Assembly (NCBI GenBank): GCA_012511485.1
Contig: JAAZFZ010000225.1
Coordinates: 1-8,508 of the forward strand
Source: Clostridiales bacterium
Lineage (GTDB): Bacteria; Bacillota; Clostridia; Oscillospirales; Acutalibacteraceae
Direction: 5' to 3'
Length of the DNA: 8,508 nucleotides
Made by a program: the position numbers and the translations under genes. Shown in pieces: positions 1-6,080 of the stretch. The notes beneath the pieces are model-generated. The model was not told the DNA's origin. It made no database searches and saw only the letters and a list, made by a program, of their open reading frames with translations. Position 1 is the stretch's first letter. The number at the start of each line of letters is the position of its first letter.

Positions 1-503
1 ATCCCTTCGCCCCTCAGCCTGTGATTACTCAGGCGGCTATGGTTGCTGCGGAGGTTCGTGTTTTTGTCGGAATCGGAGGTGGTCTGACTCAGGGCCTGCG
101 TGTTGTCAACTTTGCTCTCCATGCTGAGTTTCAGGGTGCTTTGGGTGCTGTTGTCAATGCGCCAACAAAAAACGAAATTATTAAGGAGCTCAAATCCAGC
201 ATAGATATCCCCCTTGTTGTAACCGTCGTTTCGGAAAATGACGACATTGGCAAAAGGCTAGAGGCAGGTGTCGATATTCTGAATGTTTCGGTTGCCTCTA
301 AAACTCCTGAGCTTGTTGCAAAAATACGGAAAAACTTCCCCACAGTGCCAATAATTGCAACCGGAGGGCCTACCCGAGAAACAATCCTCGAAACTATTGC
401 CGCCGGTGCAAATGCCATTACATGGACTCCTCCTTCAAACGGCGATATTTTCAAGGACATTATGGATGCCTACCGTAAGGGAGAGGAGCATCCGGTTTTC
501 TAG
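1..503 (+). CDS. TIM-barrel protein (putative hydrolase-type), C-terminal part
   Basis: The reading frame is open from base 3 to a TAG at 501-503, so the start lies outside the window; 166 codons are visible. A GTG at 21 is internal and has no ribosome binding site. The fragment alternates hydrophobic strands with glycine-rich loops as in (beta/alpha)8 barrels: a GIGGGLTQG loop near visible residue 23, a VVNAPT strand-loop near 53, strands IPLVVTVV and VDILNVSV, and near the end IIATGGPT followed by AGANAITWTPP. The last two resemble the paired phosphate-binding loops at the C-terminal end of HisA/ThiG/IGPS-type barrels, so a phosphorylated ligand is plausible. Similar clostridial proteins are, as I recall, annotated only as 'hydrolase', with no tested reaction. 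It faces the aminotransferase/transketolase operon convergently and ends at a shared terminator, so it belongs to a different transcription unit. The fold is fairly sure; the function is unknown. Confidence 0.75.
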   Translation, partial: PFAPQPVITQAAMVAAEVRVFVGIGGGLTQGLRVVNFALHAEFQGALGAVVNAPTKNEIIKELKSSIDIPLVVTVVSENDDIGKRLEAGVDILNVSVASKTPELVAKIRKNFPTVPIIATGGPTRETILETIAAGANAITWTPPSNGDIFKDIMDAYRKGEEHPVF

Positions 504-570
504 GCCATTAAACAGTATCAGAACATTCAGGACTGAGTGTTTTATATCAATTACTTTCAAAATTATACCG

Positions 571-612
571 AAAAGCAGAGGCAAGAACAACTTTGCCTCT
601 GCAGCTTTTTTT
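571..612. terminator. Bidirectional Rho-independent terminator between convergent genes
   Basis: GCAGAGGCAA (575-584) and TTGCCTCTGC (593-602) form a perfect 10-bp stem with an 8-base loop. On the + strand it is followed after AGC by seven T (606-612). On the - strand the stem is followed by four T (complement of 571-574). It lies 71 bases past the + strand TIM-barrel gene and 52 bases past the - strand SCP2-like gene, so one hairpin probably ends both transcripts. The T tract is stronger for the + direction. The rest of 504-654 holds no convincing gene. Confidence 0.85.
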
Positions 613-654
613 CGGCTGATTTTTATTCAACCCTAATTTTTAATGCCGATTATG

Positions 655-1473
655 CTAGCCCTGGGCGAATGCCGCTACGGTAAGCATATATTCACCGACC
701 TGTGCGCCGAACTCGGGTGCGCCGTCCATAATCAGGCGGCCTGCCTTTGTTGCTTCAAGCATATCGTCCGTTGAGAGAAGAATGCCCAGCGCACTGTCAA
801 GATTATCGAAACGAAGGGTGAAGAACGGCATTGCCCTCTTATATTCCCCCCTGCCCGCACGGCTCTTGCCCGCCTTAATACGCAGATACGCCGAAATCTC
901 GGGGTACCCGTCAACAGCCCAGGCATAGACTCTGTCCGGGCTCTTTTTTGCCCATTCGTGAATTTCCTCATGCCCGTTTTTGTTAAGCTGACTGATGCCG
1001 CTCGAAAGCAGATAAAAGAAGCATTTGACAAGGAGCTTCTTTGTTTCTTCATCTTCGGGTGCTTTTTTTGCATTCAAAAGCGATGACATTTTGAGAAGAA
1101 CTCTCATGAACAAAACAAAGGTTTCGGTCTTTTTGGCAATGCCCCTCATTTTCGGGAGTGTTGAAGGGGATATTTTGCCCTTAAAAAAAGCGTTCATTGT
1201 CTCTATGCTTTTAAACTCAAGCTCAATGTGCGGGTTTTTTGTAACCCTATCGGCGTGAACAAGCCATTCGCCCGCATTAATCACAAAATGAGTGGCAACC
1301 TTGCCTGCAGGTGCATCCGGGTCAAGCGCACTTATCTGAATAACGGCATGCGTGTGCTCGAATTTTTTATTAAGTGAGGGCACATCGTTTGCAATGACCT
1401 TGACAAGGGGCAGTGCTGCGTTGAGGAATATTTTATTAGTTAATATCTCATTCTTTGTGGCCAATACAATCAT
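655..1473 (-). CDS. SCP2-like tandem-domain protein (downstream paralogue)
   Basis: A 272-residue protein with no signal peptide or membrane segment, so probably cytosolic. I read two related halves joined by a helical, Lys/Glu-rich linker (about 135-180). Each half has the SCP2 (sterol carrier protein 2) pattern of beta strands, an 'LxFxSxexxxxxxxG' helix start and a C-terminal helix: IELEFKSIETMNAFFKG at 83-99, and FTLRFDNLDSALGILLSTDD at 218-237 followed by MDGAPEFGAQVGEYML. The same architecture occurs in the first gene of the operon (4707-5465), but the two proteins are widely diverged. SCP2 domains hold lipids in a hydrophobic tunnel; ligand and function here are unknown. The gene is last in the operon, 31 bp after the transketolase C-half, with a hairpin in the gap. 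Start is uncertain: AAGGA abuts the ATG at 1473 with no spacer but lies 9 bases before an in-frame TTG at 1464, which may be the real start. The domain call rests on pattern, not on a search. Confidence 0.6.
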   Translation of the reverse strand: MIVLATKNEILTNKIFLNAALPLVKVIANDVPSLNKKFEHTHAVIQISALDPDAPAGKVATHFVINAGEWLVHADRVTKNPHIELEFKSIETMNAFFKGKISPSTLPKMRGIAKKTETFVLFMRVLLKMSSLLNAKKAPEDEETKKLLVKCFFYLLSSGISQLNKNGHEEIHEWAKKSPDRVYAWAVDGYPEISAYLRIKAGKSRAGRGEYKRAMPFFTLRFDNLDSALGILLSTDDMLEATKAGRLIMDGAPEFGAQVGEYMLTVAAFAQG

Positions 1474-1481
1474 TCCTTTCC

Positions 1482-1506
1482 GATTTTTAAGTCATTCTTA
1501 AAAATC
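1482..1506 (-). repeat. Perfect AT-rich inverted repeat in the operon gap (mRNA hairpin)
   Basis: On the - strand GATTTTTAAG, a 5-base loop AATGA, then CTTAAAAATC make a perfect 10-bp stem. It begins within the TGA stop of the transketolase C-half gene and ends directly before the GGAAAGGA ribosome binding site of the last gene, filling almost the whole gap. No T tract follows the 3' arm, so it is not a classic terminator. A role in mRNA stability, processing or adjusting expression of the last gene is inference. Confidence 0.6.
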
Positions 1507-2515
1507 AAACCTCATCATCCCAGTCATCGTCAAGCTCAAAGTCCTTGCCCATAACCTCACGCACAGCCTCAATAATCCCGTTTGAATCTATGCCGAGCAT
1601 CGACATAATATCCTCATGCAGGCCGATAGGCGCAAATTCATCCTTAATGCCAAGCTGCTTGAATGCGCAGCCCTTGCCCGATTCAACAATGACCTCTGCA
1701 ACAGCGCTGCCAAGGCCGCCGATAATCGTATGGTCCTCAACGGTGATAATGCGGCGGGTATCCATAACAGCCTTGAGAATAGCCTCACGGTCAATCGGCT
1801 TTATTGTATGCATATTGAGCACTCTGACCTTTAAACCGTCCGCATTGTCAAGGAATTTAGCCGCCTGCAATGCCTGGAAGGCACATGAGCCACAGGCGAT
1901 AACTGTTATATCCGTGCCTTTATTGAGCTCAACCGCCTTGCCGACCTCAAAGCCGTAATCGGTGTTCGGATAAAGCACACGGTCAAAGCCTCTGTTAATA
2001 CGGATATAATAAGGCCCGAAATTGTCATATGCCGCACGGACTGCGTTGACGGTTTCCATACCGTCTGCGGGACAGATAACGGTCAGGTTCGGGATGGAGC
2101 GGCAGACTGCCATATCGCATATCGCATGGTGTGTCGAGCCAGCCTGACCGAAGGATGTCCCCGAATGTGTTGCGATTATCTTTGCATTTACATTCTGGTA
2201 GCAGATATCGGTATGCAGCTGGTCCGCACTGCGAAGGGATGCAAATACTGAAAATGTCGAAAGGAAGGGTACAAGCCCGGCCTTTGCCATACCTGCGGCA
2301 ATGCCGAACATATTCTGCTCAGCTATGCCTACATTGAAGAACCTGTCAGGGAACTTCTCACCGAACATACCGATTTTTGTTGATTTGCCGAGGTCAGCGG
2401 TGAGAGCCACCACTTCGGGGTGCTGCTCACCCAGCTCACACAGGGCCTTGCCGTAATATTCCGCCGTTGAGAGAGCGGTTGAGTCAATAGCCGTGTAGGT
2501 TAATCCTCCTGCCAT
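1505..2515 (-). CDS. Transketolase, C-terminal subunit (split transketolase)
   Basis: A 336-residue protein equal to the pyrimidine-binding plus C-terminal domains of transketolase. The catalytic glutamate motif GIAEQNMFGIAAGMA is at 63-77 with Glu66, which activates the thiamine diphosphate cofactor. The substrate-loop GQAGSTHHAICD is at 123-134, with His129/His130. PNLTVICPADGMET (142-155) and TVEDHTIIGGLGSAVAE (258-274) are typical of transketolase/DXS C-terminal regions. It needs the N-terminal half encoded just upstream: the stop of that gene is 3 bp from this ATG, and the AAGGAGG lies within the upstream gene 11 bases before the ATG, so the subunits are translationally coupled. The acidic C-terminal tail DDDWDDEV is unusual but of unknown meaning. 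Family and split form are clear. The substrate is not: this could be ordinary pentose-phosphate transketolase, but the aminotransferase and SCP2-like neighbours suggest a dedicated acceptor aldehyde. Confidence 0.93.
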   Translation of the reverse strand: MAGGLTYTAIDSTALSTAEYYGKALCELGEQHPEVVALTADLGKSTKIGMFGEKFPDRFFNVGIAEQNMFGIAAGMAKAGLVPFLSTFSVFASLRSADQLHTDICYQNVNAKIIATHSGTSFGQAGSTHHAICDMAVCRSIPNLTVICPADGMETVNAVRAAYDNFGPYYIRINRGFDRVLYPNTDYGFEVGKAVELNKGTDITVIACGSCAFQALQAAKFLDNADGLKVRVLNMHTIKPIDREAILKAVMDTRRIITVEDHTIIGGLGSAVAEVIVESGKGCAFKQLGIKDEFAPIGLHEDIMSMLGIDSNGIIEAVREVMGKDFELDDDWDDEV

Positions 2516-2518
2516 AAT

Positions 2519-3391
2519 TTAAGCACCCTCCTTTTCTGCCCTGGCAACACGCTTTTCGTAATACCTTTCAAGGCTTTCCTTTGCCTGGTTGTATTTATCC
2601 TCATCAAGTGCGCCGTAATGCCAGCGATAGTCATCCTCCATGTAATCAATGCCTGCACCCTTTTTGGTGTTGGCAACTATCAAGACGGGCTTTTCAGTCT
2701 TGTTCTCAAGTGCAAAATCAATTGCCTCTGTTAGCTCCTTTATGTTCTGACCGTCAATCTCCTTGACTATGAAGCCGAATGCAATCCATTTATCACAGAA
2801 GGGCTCAAGGCTCATGACATCCTCTGTTCTGCCGTCAATCATGCACTTGTTCCGGTCAACAAAAGAGATGAGGTTTGTTACCTTAAAGTGAGCGGCTGCC
2901 ATAGCAGCCTCCCAGTTGGAGCCCTCGTCACATTCACCGTCGCCAAGAATGCAGTATGTTTTATAGCTTCTCCCCAGAACTCTTGCGGCAAGAGCCGTGC
3001 CCAGAGCAATGGGCAGCCCGTGGCCGAGAGAGCCCGTTGATGCATCTACACCGACAACCTTGTTTGAATCAAGATGAATACCCATCTTTGAATTTGTGTG
3101 GTTGAAGGTTTTGAGCTGTTCGGGGTCATTAAAGCCTTTATCGACAAGCACCGGTGCATATGCAATGCCTGCATGGCCTTTGCTGACAATCAAACGGTCC
3201 CTTTCCGCCCAGTTTGGGTCCTCTACATTGATGTTGAGGTACTTGTGGTAGAGGACTGTCAGTATATCCATAACGCTCATTCCGCCGCCGATATGCCCGC
3301 TACCTGCCCAAAAGGTTGTGTCAAGGCAAAGCCTGCGCAGCTCATTTGCCTTTTTTTCAAGCGCCAACCATTCCTGCTTTGATAATGGCAT
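2519..3391 (-). CDS. Transketolase, N-terminal subunit (split transketolase)
   Basis: A 290-residue protein matching the thiamine-diphosphate pyrophosphate-binding domain of transketolase; one-chain enzymes are about 650 residues and the two halves here sum to 626. Visible motifs: GSGHIGGG at 30-37 (His33), SKGHA at 70-74 (His73), TGSLGHGLP at 119-127 (His124), and the cofactor/metal motif GDGECDEGSNWE at 150-161 with DRNK at 179-182, where Asp151 and Asn181 would bind the divalent metal. NTKKGAG (241-247) and WHYGAL (257-262, His258) fit the end of the domain. All expected catalytic histidines seem present, so it should be active with the C-half. AAAGGAGG stands about 9 bases before the ATG. 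It follows the aminotransferase after 39 bp in the same operon. It moves a two-carbon ketol group from a ketose to an aldehyde; donor and acceptor cannot be read from sequence. Confidence 0.94.
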   Translation of the reverse strand: MPLSKQEWLALEKKANELRRLCLDTTFWAGSGHIGGGMSVMDILTVLYHKYLNINVEDPNWAERDRLIVSKGHAGIAYAPVLVDKGFNDPEQLKTFNHTNSKMGIHLDSNKVVGVDASTGSLGHGLPIALGTALAARVLGRSYKTYCILGDGECDEGSNWEAAMAAAHFKVTNLISFVDRNKCMIDGRTEDVMSLEPFCDKWIAFGFIVKEIDGQNIKELTEAIDFALENKTEKPVLIVANTKKGAGIDYMEDDYRWHYGALDEDKYNQAKESLERYYEKRVARAEKEGA

Positions 3392-3430
3392 AGTTTTCTT
3401 CCTCCTTTTATTTAGAATAAACTTAAACTC

Positions 3431-4693
3431 TTAAAACGCATCGGGATGCTTTGCCTTGACAATCTTGAATGCCTCGTCCGCAACCTCGCCCGTGAGTCTG
3501 ATATCATCATCGGAAAGAGCAGCGTTGATGAAATGGTTGTGGTGGCCTGCAAAGAAGATGCCTCTCTTGACACACTCTGCAATCCACTCCTGATGCATCA
3601 TCATACTGTCGTCATTTGCAATTCTCAGATAGAACAGCTGAGGCTCACCCGAAATGACAAGGTCAAAGCCGTTGTTTTCGGCAGCTGCCTTTAAGGTGTT
3701 GCAGACCTTAATCCCTTTTTCACGCAGTAGATTTGAAATATCAATAGCCTTCATCTTTTTGATGTTTGCAATTGCCGCAGCGAAGGGCACTGCACTCATC
3801 CAGTAGCTGCCGGTATATGAAAGTCCGCTGACCGCTCCCTTGAGGAACTCCTTGCCGCAAAGGCAGGAAACATTCCAGCCGTTTGCAATCGCCTTGCAAA
3901 AGCAAATAAGGTCAGCCTCAAAGCCATAAAAATGGTCAGAGCCTTCAATGTCCAGGCGGAAGCCTGTGCGCACATCGTCAACTATAAGAATTATTCCCTT
4001 CTCGGTGCAAAGCTCCCTGACCTTCTGCCAATACCCTTCGGCAGGCAGGGGATTATCAAAATAGTTGCCGTGGAGGTAAGGCGTAGCAATATATGCGGCA
4101 ATCTCGCCCTCGTTTTCGGCAATAATCTTTTCAAGGCCTTCAACATCGTTCCAGTCCACATAGAGGTTGTTGGCAACATCCTCGGGGAGAACACCAGGAT
4201 AGTCAATCTTTTGAGTCCATGGTGAAACACCGTGATAGAAGCCGTTTACAAAAATAATCTTTTTTCTTTTGGTAGCGTTTCGGGCAGTCATTACAGCAAG
4301 GGTGGTTACATCATTGCCGTTTTTTGCGAAGAAAGCCCAGTCTGCCGATTTGACGGTGTCAACCATCGTTTCTGCAAACTCCACCATTAGGTATGACGGT
4401 GAGGTTGTGCAGTTGCCTATCTTTGCCTGAGCAATTGCCGCAGCGTCAACATCCTTGTCGCAATAGCCTAGAATGTTGGGGCCATAGGCACACATATAGT
4501 CAATGTATTTGTTACCGTCAACATCCCAGAAATATGTACCTTTTGCCTTCTCACCGAAAAGGGGCCAGTCCTCAACGGGGATGAAGTTGCCTTCTGCCGG
4601 GCCTAAATGGCCGTAAACACCCGATGGGATAACCTTTGTTGCTCTGTTGAAAAACTCACGGCTTTTTTCATGCGAATAAATTGGAAAGCTCAT
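3431..4693 (-). CDS. Class III PLP aminotransferase, glutamate-1-semialdehyde aminomutase-like
   Basis: A 420-residue fold-type I PLP enzyme. Expected elements: YFWDVDGNKYIDY (54-66), the PLP phosphate loop NGNDVTT (125-131), the ring-stacking FYHG (152-155), VDDVRTGFR (238-246; Asp239 would pair with the pyridine nitrogen) and the Schiff-base lysine in FCKAIANGW (Lys267). The closest family is HemL-like aminotransferases, about 425 residues. No other haem gene is near, and the loop reads G-N-D rather than the HemL-type G-T-E or G-S-E, so I do not call it HemL. It probably transfers an amino group to a ketone or aldehyde made by the adjacent transketolase (inference). The ATG at 4693 is preceded by AAGGAGGGG with a 6-base spacer. 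A longer form from a TTG at 4714 would place that ribosome binding site inside the gene, so I reject it. It starts 13 bp after the upstream stop, indicating coupling. Confidence 0.9.
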   Translation of the reverse strand: MSFPIYSHEKSREFFNRATKVIPSGVYGHLGPAEGNFIPVEDWPLFGEKAKGTYFWDVDGNKYIDYMCAYGPNILGYCDKDVDAAAIAQAKIGNCTTSPSYLMVEFAETMVDTVKSADWAFFAKNGNDVTTLAVMTARNATKRKKIIFVNGFYHGVSPWTQKIDYPGVLPEDVANNLYVDWNDVEGLEKIIAENEGEIAAYIATPYLHGNYFDNPLPAEGYWQKVRELCTEKGIILIVDDVRTGFRLDIEGSDHFYGFEADLICFCKAIANGWNVSCLCGKEFLKGAVSGLSYTGSYWMSAVPFAAAIANIKKMKAIDISNLLREKGIKVCNTLKAAAENNGFDLVISGEPQLFYLRIANDDSMMMHQEWIAECVKRGIFFAGHHNHFINAALSDDDIRLTGEVADEAFKIVKAKHPDAF

Positions 4694-4699
4694 TCCTGT

Positions 4700-4708
4700 C
4701 CCCTCCTT
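4700..4708 (-). promoter_or_regulatory. Ribosome binding site that fixes the aminotransferase start
   Basis: AAGGAGGGG on the - strand overlaps the TAA stop of the preceding SCP2-like gene and lies 6 bases before the ATG at 4693. It decides between that ATG and an upstream TTG at 4714, and its overlap with the stop suggests translational coupling. Confidence 0.8.
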
Positions 4709-5465
4709 AAGCAAGATACAGAGCTACTCTGTCGAGTATTCTGTTAACATTGTCTATCATATTTATCATACCGCACATTGTGATTTTGCCCTCACCTATG
4801 CAGGCAATGGCATTGACATTTCCGTCAAATAAATCCCTTGCAAGCTCGATGCTTTCAAACTCCATGACTGCCCTCGGGTTTTCGGGTGCCCGTTTGACTG
4901 TAATCAGGCGATGGTCCTTGCAGCGGATTGTCGCCGCCGGCCCATTCTTGATGGAGAATTTTATTTCTCCGTCAATGATATGGGATGCGCTGAATTTGCC
5001 TATTTCGTCATTATTGCCTATCTGCGCTATTGCAACGGCAATAGTGTATAGCATCAAGGTTGTGCTTCTGACAAAAAAGTCCCTGTCCTCAAGGTCCTCT
5101 GGAGTTGCTCTTAGATATTTTGTGAGCAAGTCCGTAAGGGCGGTAAAATCCTTGAGCAGGAAATTGACGTGGGTGAGCCCTTTTGTTGGTATCGGAGTAA
5201 CCGTTCCGTCAATCATTGCGTTGAATTTTTCGCAGGAGCCGAATGGGATTTTGATTGTGCAGTCTTCAACTCCCTGCTCCATTCTGCAGCGGCCGTTCTT
5301 AAATGTAATGGTGGCACTCGGACCTCCCTTTACCTCAAAGCCGATTGAAATCGGTTTTTTGTTTGTGAGCAGAGCGCTTGCTGCAGGGTCAAGCTCACAA
5401 AGATTTTCAAGGGTGCCTAATATGGCATACATATTTATGTATGCCAGGGTTTTTGAGTCTGTCAA
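4707..5465 (-). CDS. SCP2-like tandem-domain protein, first gene of the operon
   Basis: A 252-residue protein with no signal peptide or membrane span. It contains two recognisably similar halves: FEVKGGPSATITFKNG at 43-58 aligns with FSIKNGPAATIRCKDH at 170-185, each followed by strands and then a helix start with a conserved glycine (FGSCEKFNAMIDG 75-87; FESIELARDLFDG 203-215) and a C-terminal helix. The strand-turn-strand and 'FxSxxxAxxLxxG' layout fits the SCP2 sterol-carrier fold, which binds lipids or other hydrophobic ligands. The ligand here is unknown. It shares this architecture with the last gene of the operon. The start is TTG at 5465: AAGGAGG (5474-5480) lies 8 bases upstream, and no in-frame ATG occurs before codon 12. 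It follows a strong promoter after a 60-base leader and is coupled to the aminotransferase gene. The tandem repeat is seen directly; the SCP2 assignment is by pattern and moderately sure. Confidence 0.65.
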   Translation of the reverse strand: MTDSKTLAYINMYAILGTLENLCELDPAASALLTNKKPISIGFEVKGGPSATITFKNGRCRMEQGVEDCTIKIPFGSCEKFNAMIDGTVTPIPTKGLTHVNFLLKDFTALTDLLTKYLRATPEDLEDRDFFVRSTTLMLYTIAVAIAQIGNNDEIGKFSASHIIDGEIKFSIKNGPAATIRCKDHRLITVKRAPENPRAVMEFESIELARDLFDGNVNAIACIGEGKITMCGMINMIDNVNRILDRVALYLA

Positions 5466-5473
5466 AACACATT

Positions 5474-5480
5474 CCTCCTT
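5474..5480 (-). promoter_or_regulatory. Ribosome binding site supporting a TTG start
   Basis: AAGGAGG on the - strand lies 8 bases before the TTG at 5465. An ATG at 5472-5470 is out of frame and sits only 1 base after the site, so TTG is the best start for the first gene of the operon. Confidence 0.7.
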
Positions 5481-5499
5481 TTATAATGCAATATGCACA

Positions 5500-5515
5500 A
5501 TATCTGAGCAGATAT
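5500..5515 (-). promoter_or_regulatory. Palindrome downstream of the promoter (candidate operator)
   Basis: ATATCTG-CT-CAGATAT has perfect 7-bp arms around a 2-base centre. It begins about 10 bases after the predicted transcription start, a usual place for a repressor site. It could also form a weak hairpin in the leader. The regulator is unknown and not encoded in the window. Confidence 0.45.
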
Positions 5516-5532
5516 AATTCATCTGTTAGAAT

Positions 5533-5561
5533 ATTTTACCAATAATTTCTGAAATTGTCAA
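5533..5561 (-). promoter_or_regulatory. Sigma-A type promoter of the SCP2/aminotransferase/transketolase operon
   Basis: On the - strand a perfect -35 TTGACA (5561-5556), a 17-base spacer, and -10 TAAAAT (5538-5533, five of six matches), preceded by TGG, which supplies an extended -10 TGn. Transcription should begin near 5526, giving a leader of about 60 bases before the TTG start. No terminator is visible between folK and this site, so folate-operon read-through may add to expression. Confidence 0.8.
5544..5556 (-). promoter_or_regulatory. Palindrome inside the promoter spacer (candidate operator)
   Basis: AATTTC-A-GAAATT has perfect 6-bp arms around one base. It lies between the -35 and -10 boxes and shares the last base of the -35. 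A protein bound here would block RNA polymerase. AT-rich sequence makes short palindromes fairly common, so confidence is limited. Confidence 0.4.
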
Positions 5562-5584
5562 TATTTTTTATCTGTTTAATAATA

Positions 5585-6079
5585 TCAGGGCAATATGATT
5601 TCCTCTTCATATCTGTTTATGCCCTGTGTTCCGATTTCCTTGAGATAAGGGATGAAATAAAGCCCGGGAGTTCTGCCTGCGGGGTATAGGTCCTTGAGCG
5701 GAACCATGACGAACGCCCTCTCGAGGATTCTCGGGTGCGGCAGAGTCAATTCAAAGCTCTCGCTTTTCATGCCTTCGTAAAGGAGCAGGTCAAGGTCAAG
5801 AATACGGGGCCCGTTTTTTACTGTCCTTATTCTTCCGAAAGCAGCTTCAATCCCGAGGCAGGCGCCCAGCAATGCCATGGGCGACATATTTGTCCCTACT
5901 AGTATTGCTGCGTTGAGAAAATCGCCCTGCTCCTGAAAACCGACTGGCTTGGTTTCATATATATGCGAAGCCTCCAGAATACTTGTGCCGGGCAAGAGTG
6001 AAATAGCCTTGACGGCGTCGTTTATATTCTTGTATCTGTCGCCCATATTCGTTCCTATCCCGATAACAGCATTTGTCAT
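5585..6079 (-). CDS. folK: 2-amino-4-hydroxy-6-hydroxymethyldihydropteridine pyrophosphokinase
   Basis: A 164-residue HPPK, close to the usual size of about 160. It transfers pyrophosphate from ATP to 6-hydroxymethyl-7,8-dihydropterin in folate synthesis, in the cytosol. Seen: GIGTNMGDR near the N-terminus (7-15), FLNAAILVGT (54-63), the family signature with GRIR (82-85) and GPRILDLDLLLY (90-101), where Asp95 and Asp97 are the magnesium-binding pair, and LPHPRILERAFVMVPL (113-128). It starts 1 bp after the folB stop, with an AGGGGG ribosome binding site 8 bases before the ATG and inside the end of folB. It is the last gene of the folate operon. A 119-bp gap without a terminator leads into the next operon. 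Identification is certain by motif. Confidence 0.96.
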   Translation of the reverse strand: MTNAVIGIGTNMGDRYKNINDAVKAISLLPGTSILEASHIYETKPVGFQEQGDFLNAAILVGTNMSPMALLGACLGIEAAFGRIRTVKNGPRILDLDLLLYEGMKSESFELTLPHPRILERAFVMVPLKDLYPAGRTPGLYFIPYLKEIGTQGINRYEEEIILP

Positions 6080-6080
6080 T

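Noticed and set aside
131..460. A 109-codon - strand frame inside the TIM-barrel gene
   Set aside because: It is the shadow of a conserved coding sequence, with no ribosome binding site and no family resemblance.
355..636. A 93-codon + strand frame running past the TIM-barrel stop
   Set aside because: It starts inside the real gene in another frame and runs through the terminator hairpin.
1505..3391. A frameshifted or broken transketolase
   Set aside because: Each half has its own ribosome binding site and start, ends at a natural domain boundary and keeps its catalytic motifs; two-gene transketolases are a known form in archaea and many bacteria.
3431..4693. Calling the aminotransferase hemL (haem biosynthesis)
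   Set aside because: The cofactor loop differs from HemL and no other haem gene is nearby.
4750..5517. A 255-codon open frame on the + strand opposite the first SCP2-like gene
   Set aside because: It lies wholly antisense to a gene with internal repeats, a good ribosome binding site and operon context, has no ribosome binding site of its own that I can see, and its protein has no recognisable pattern.
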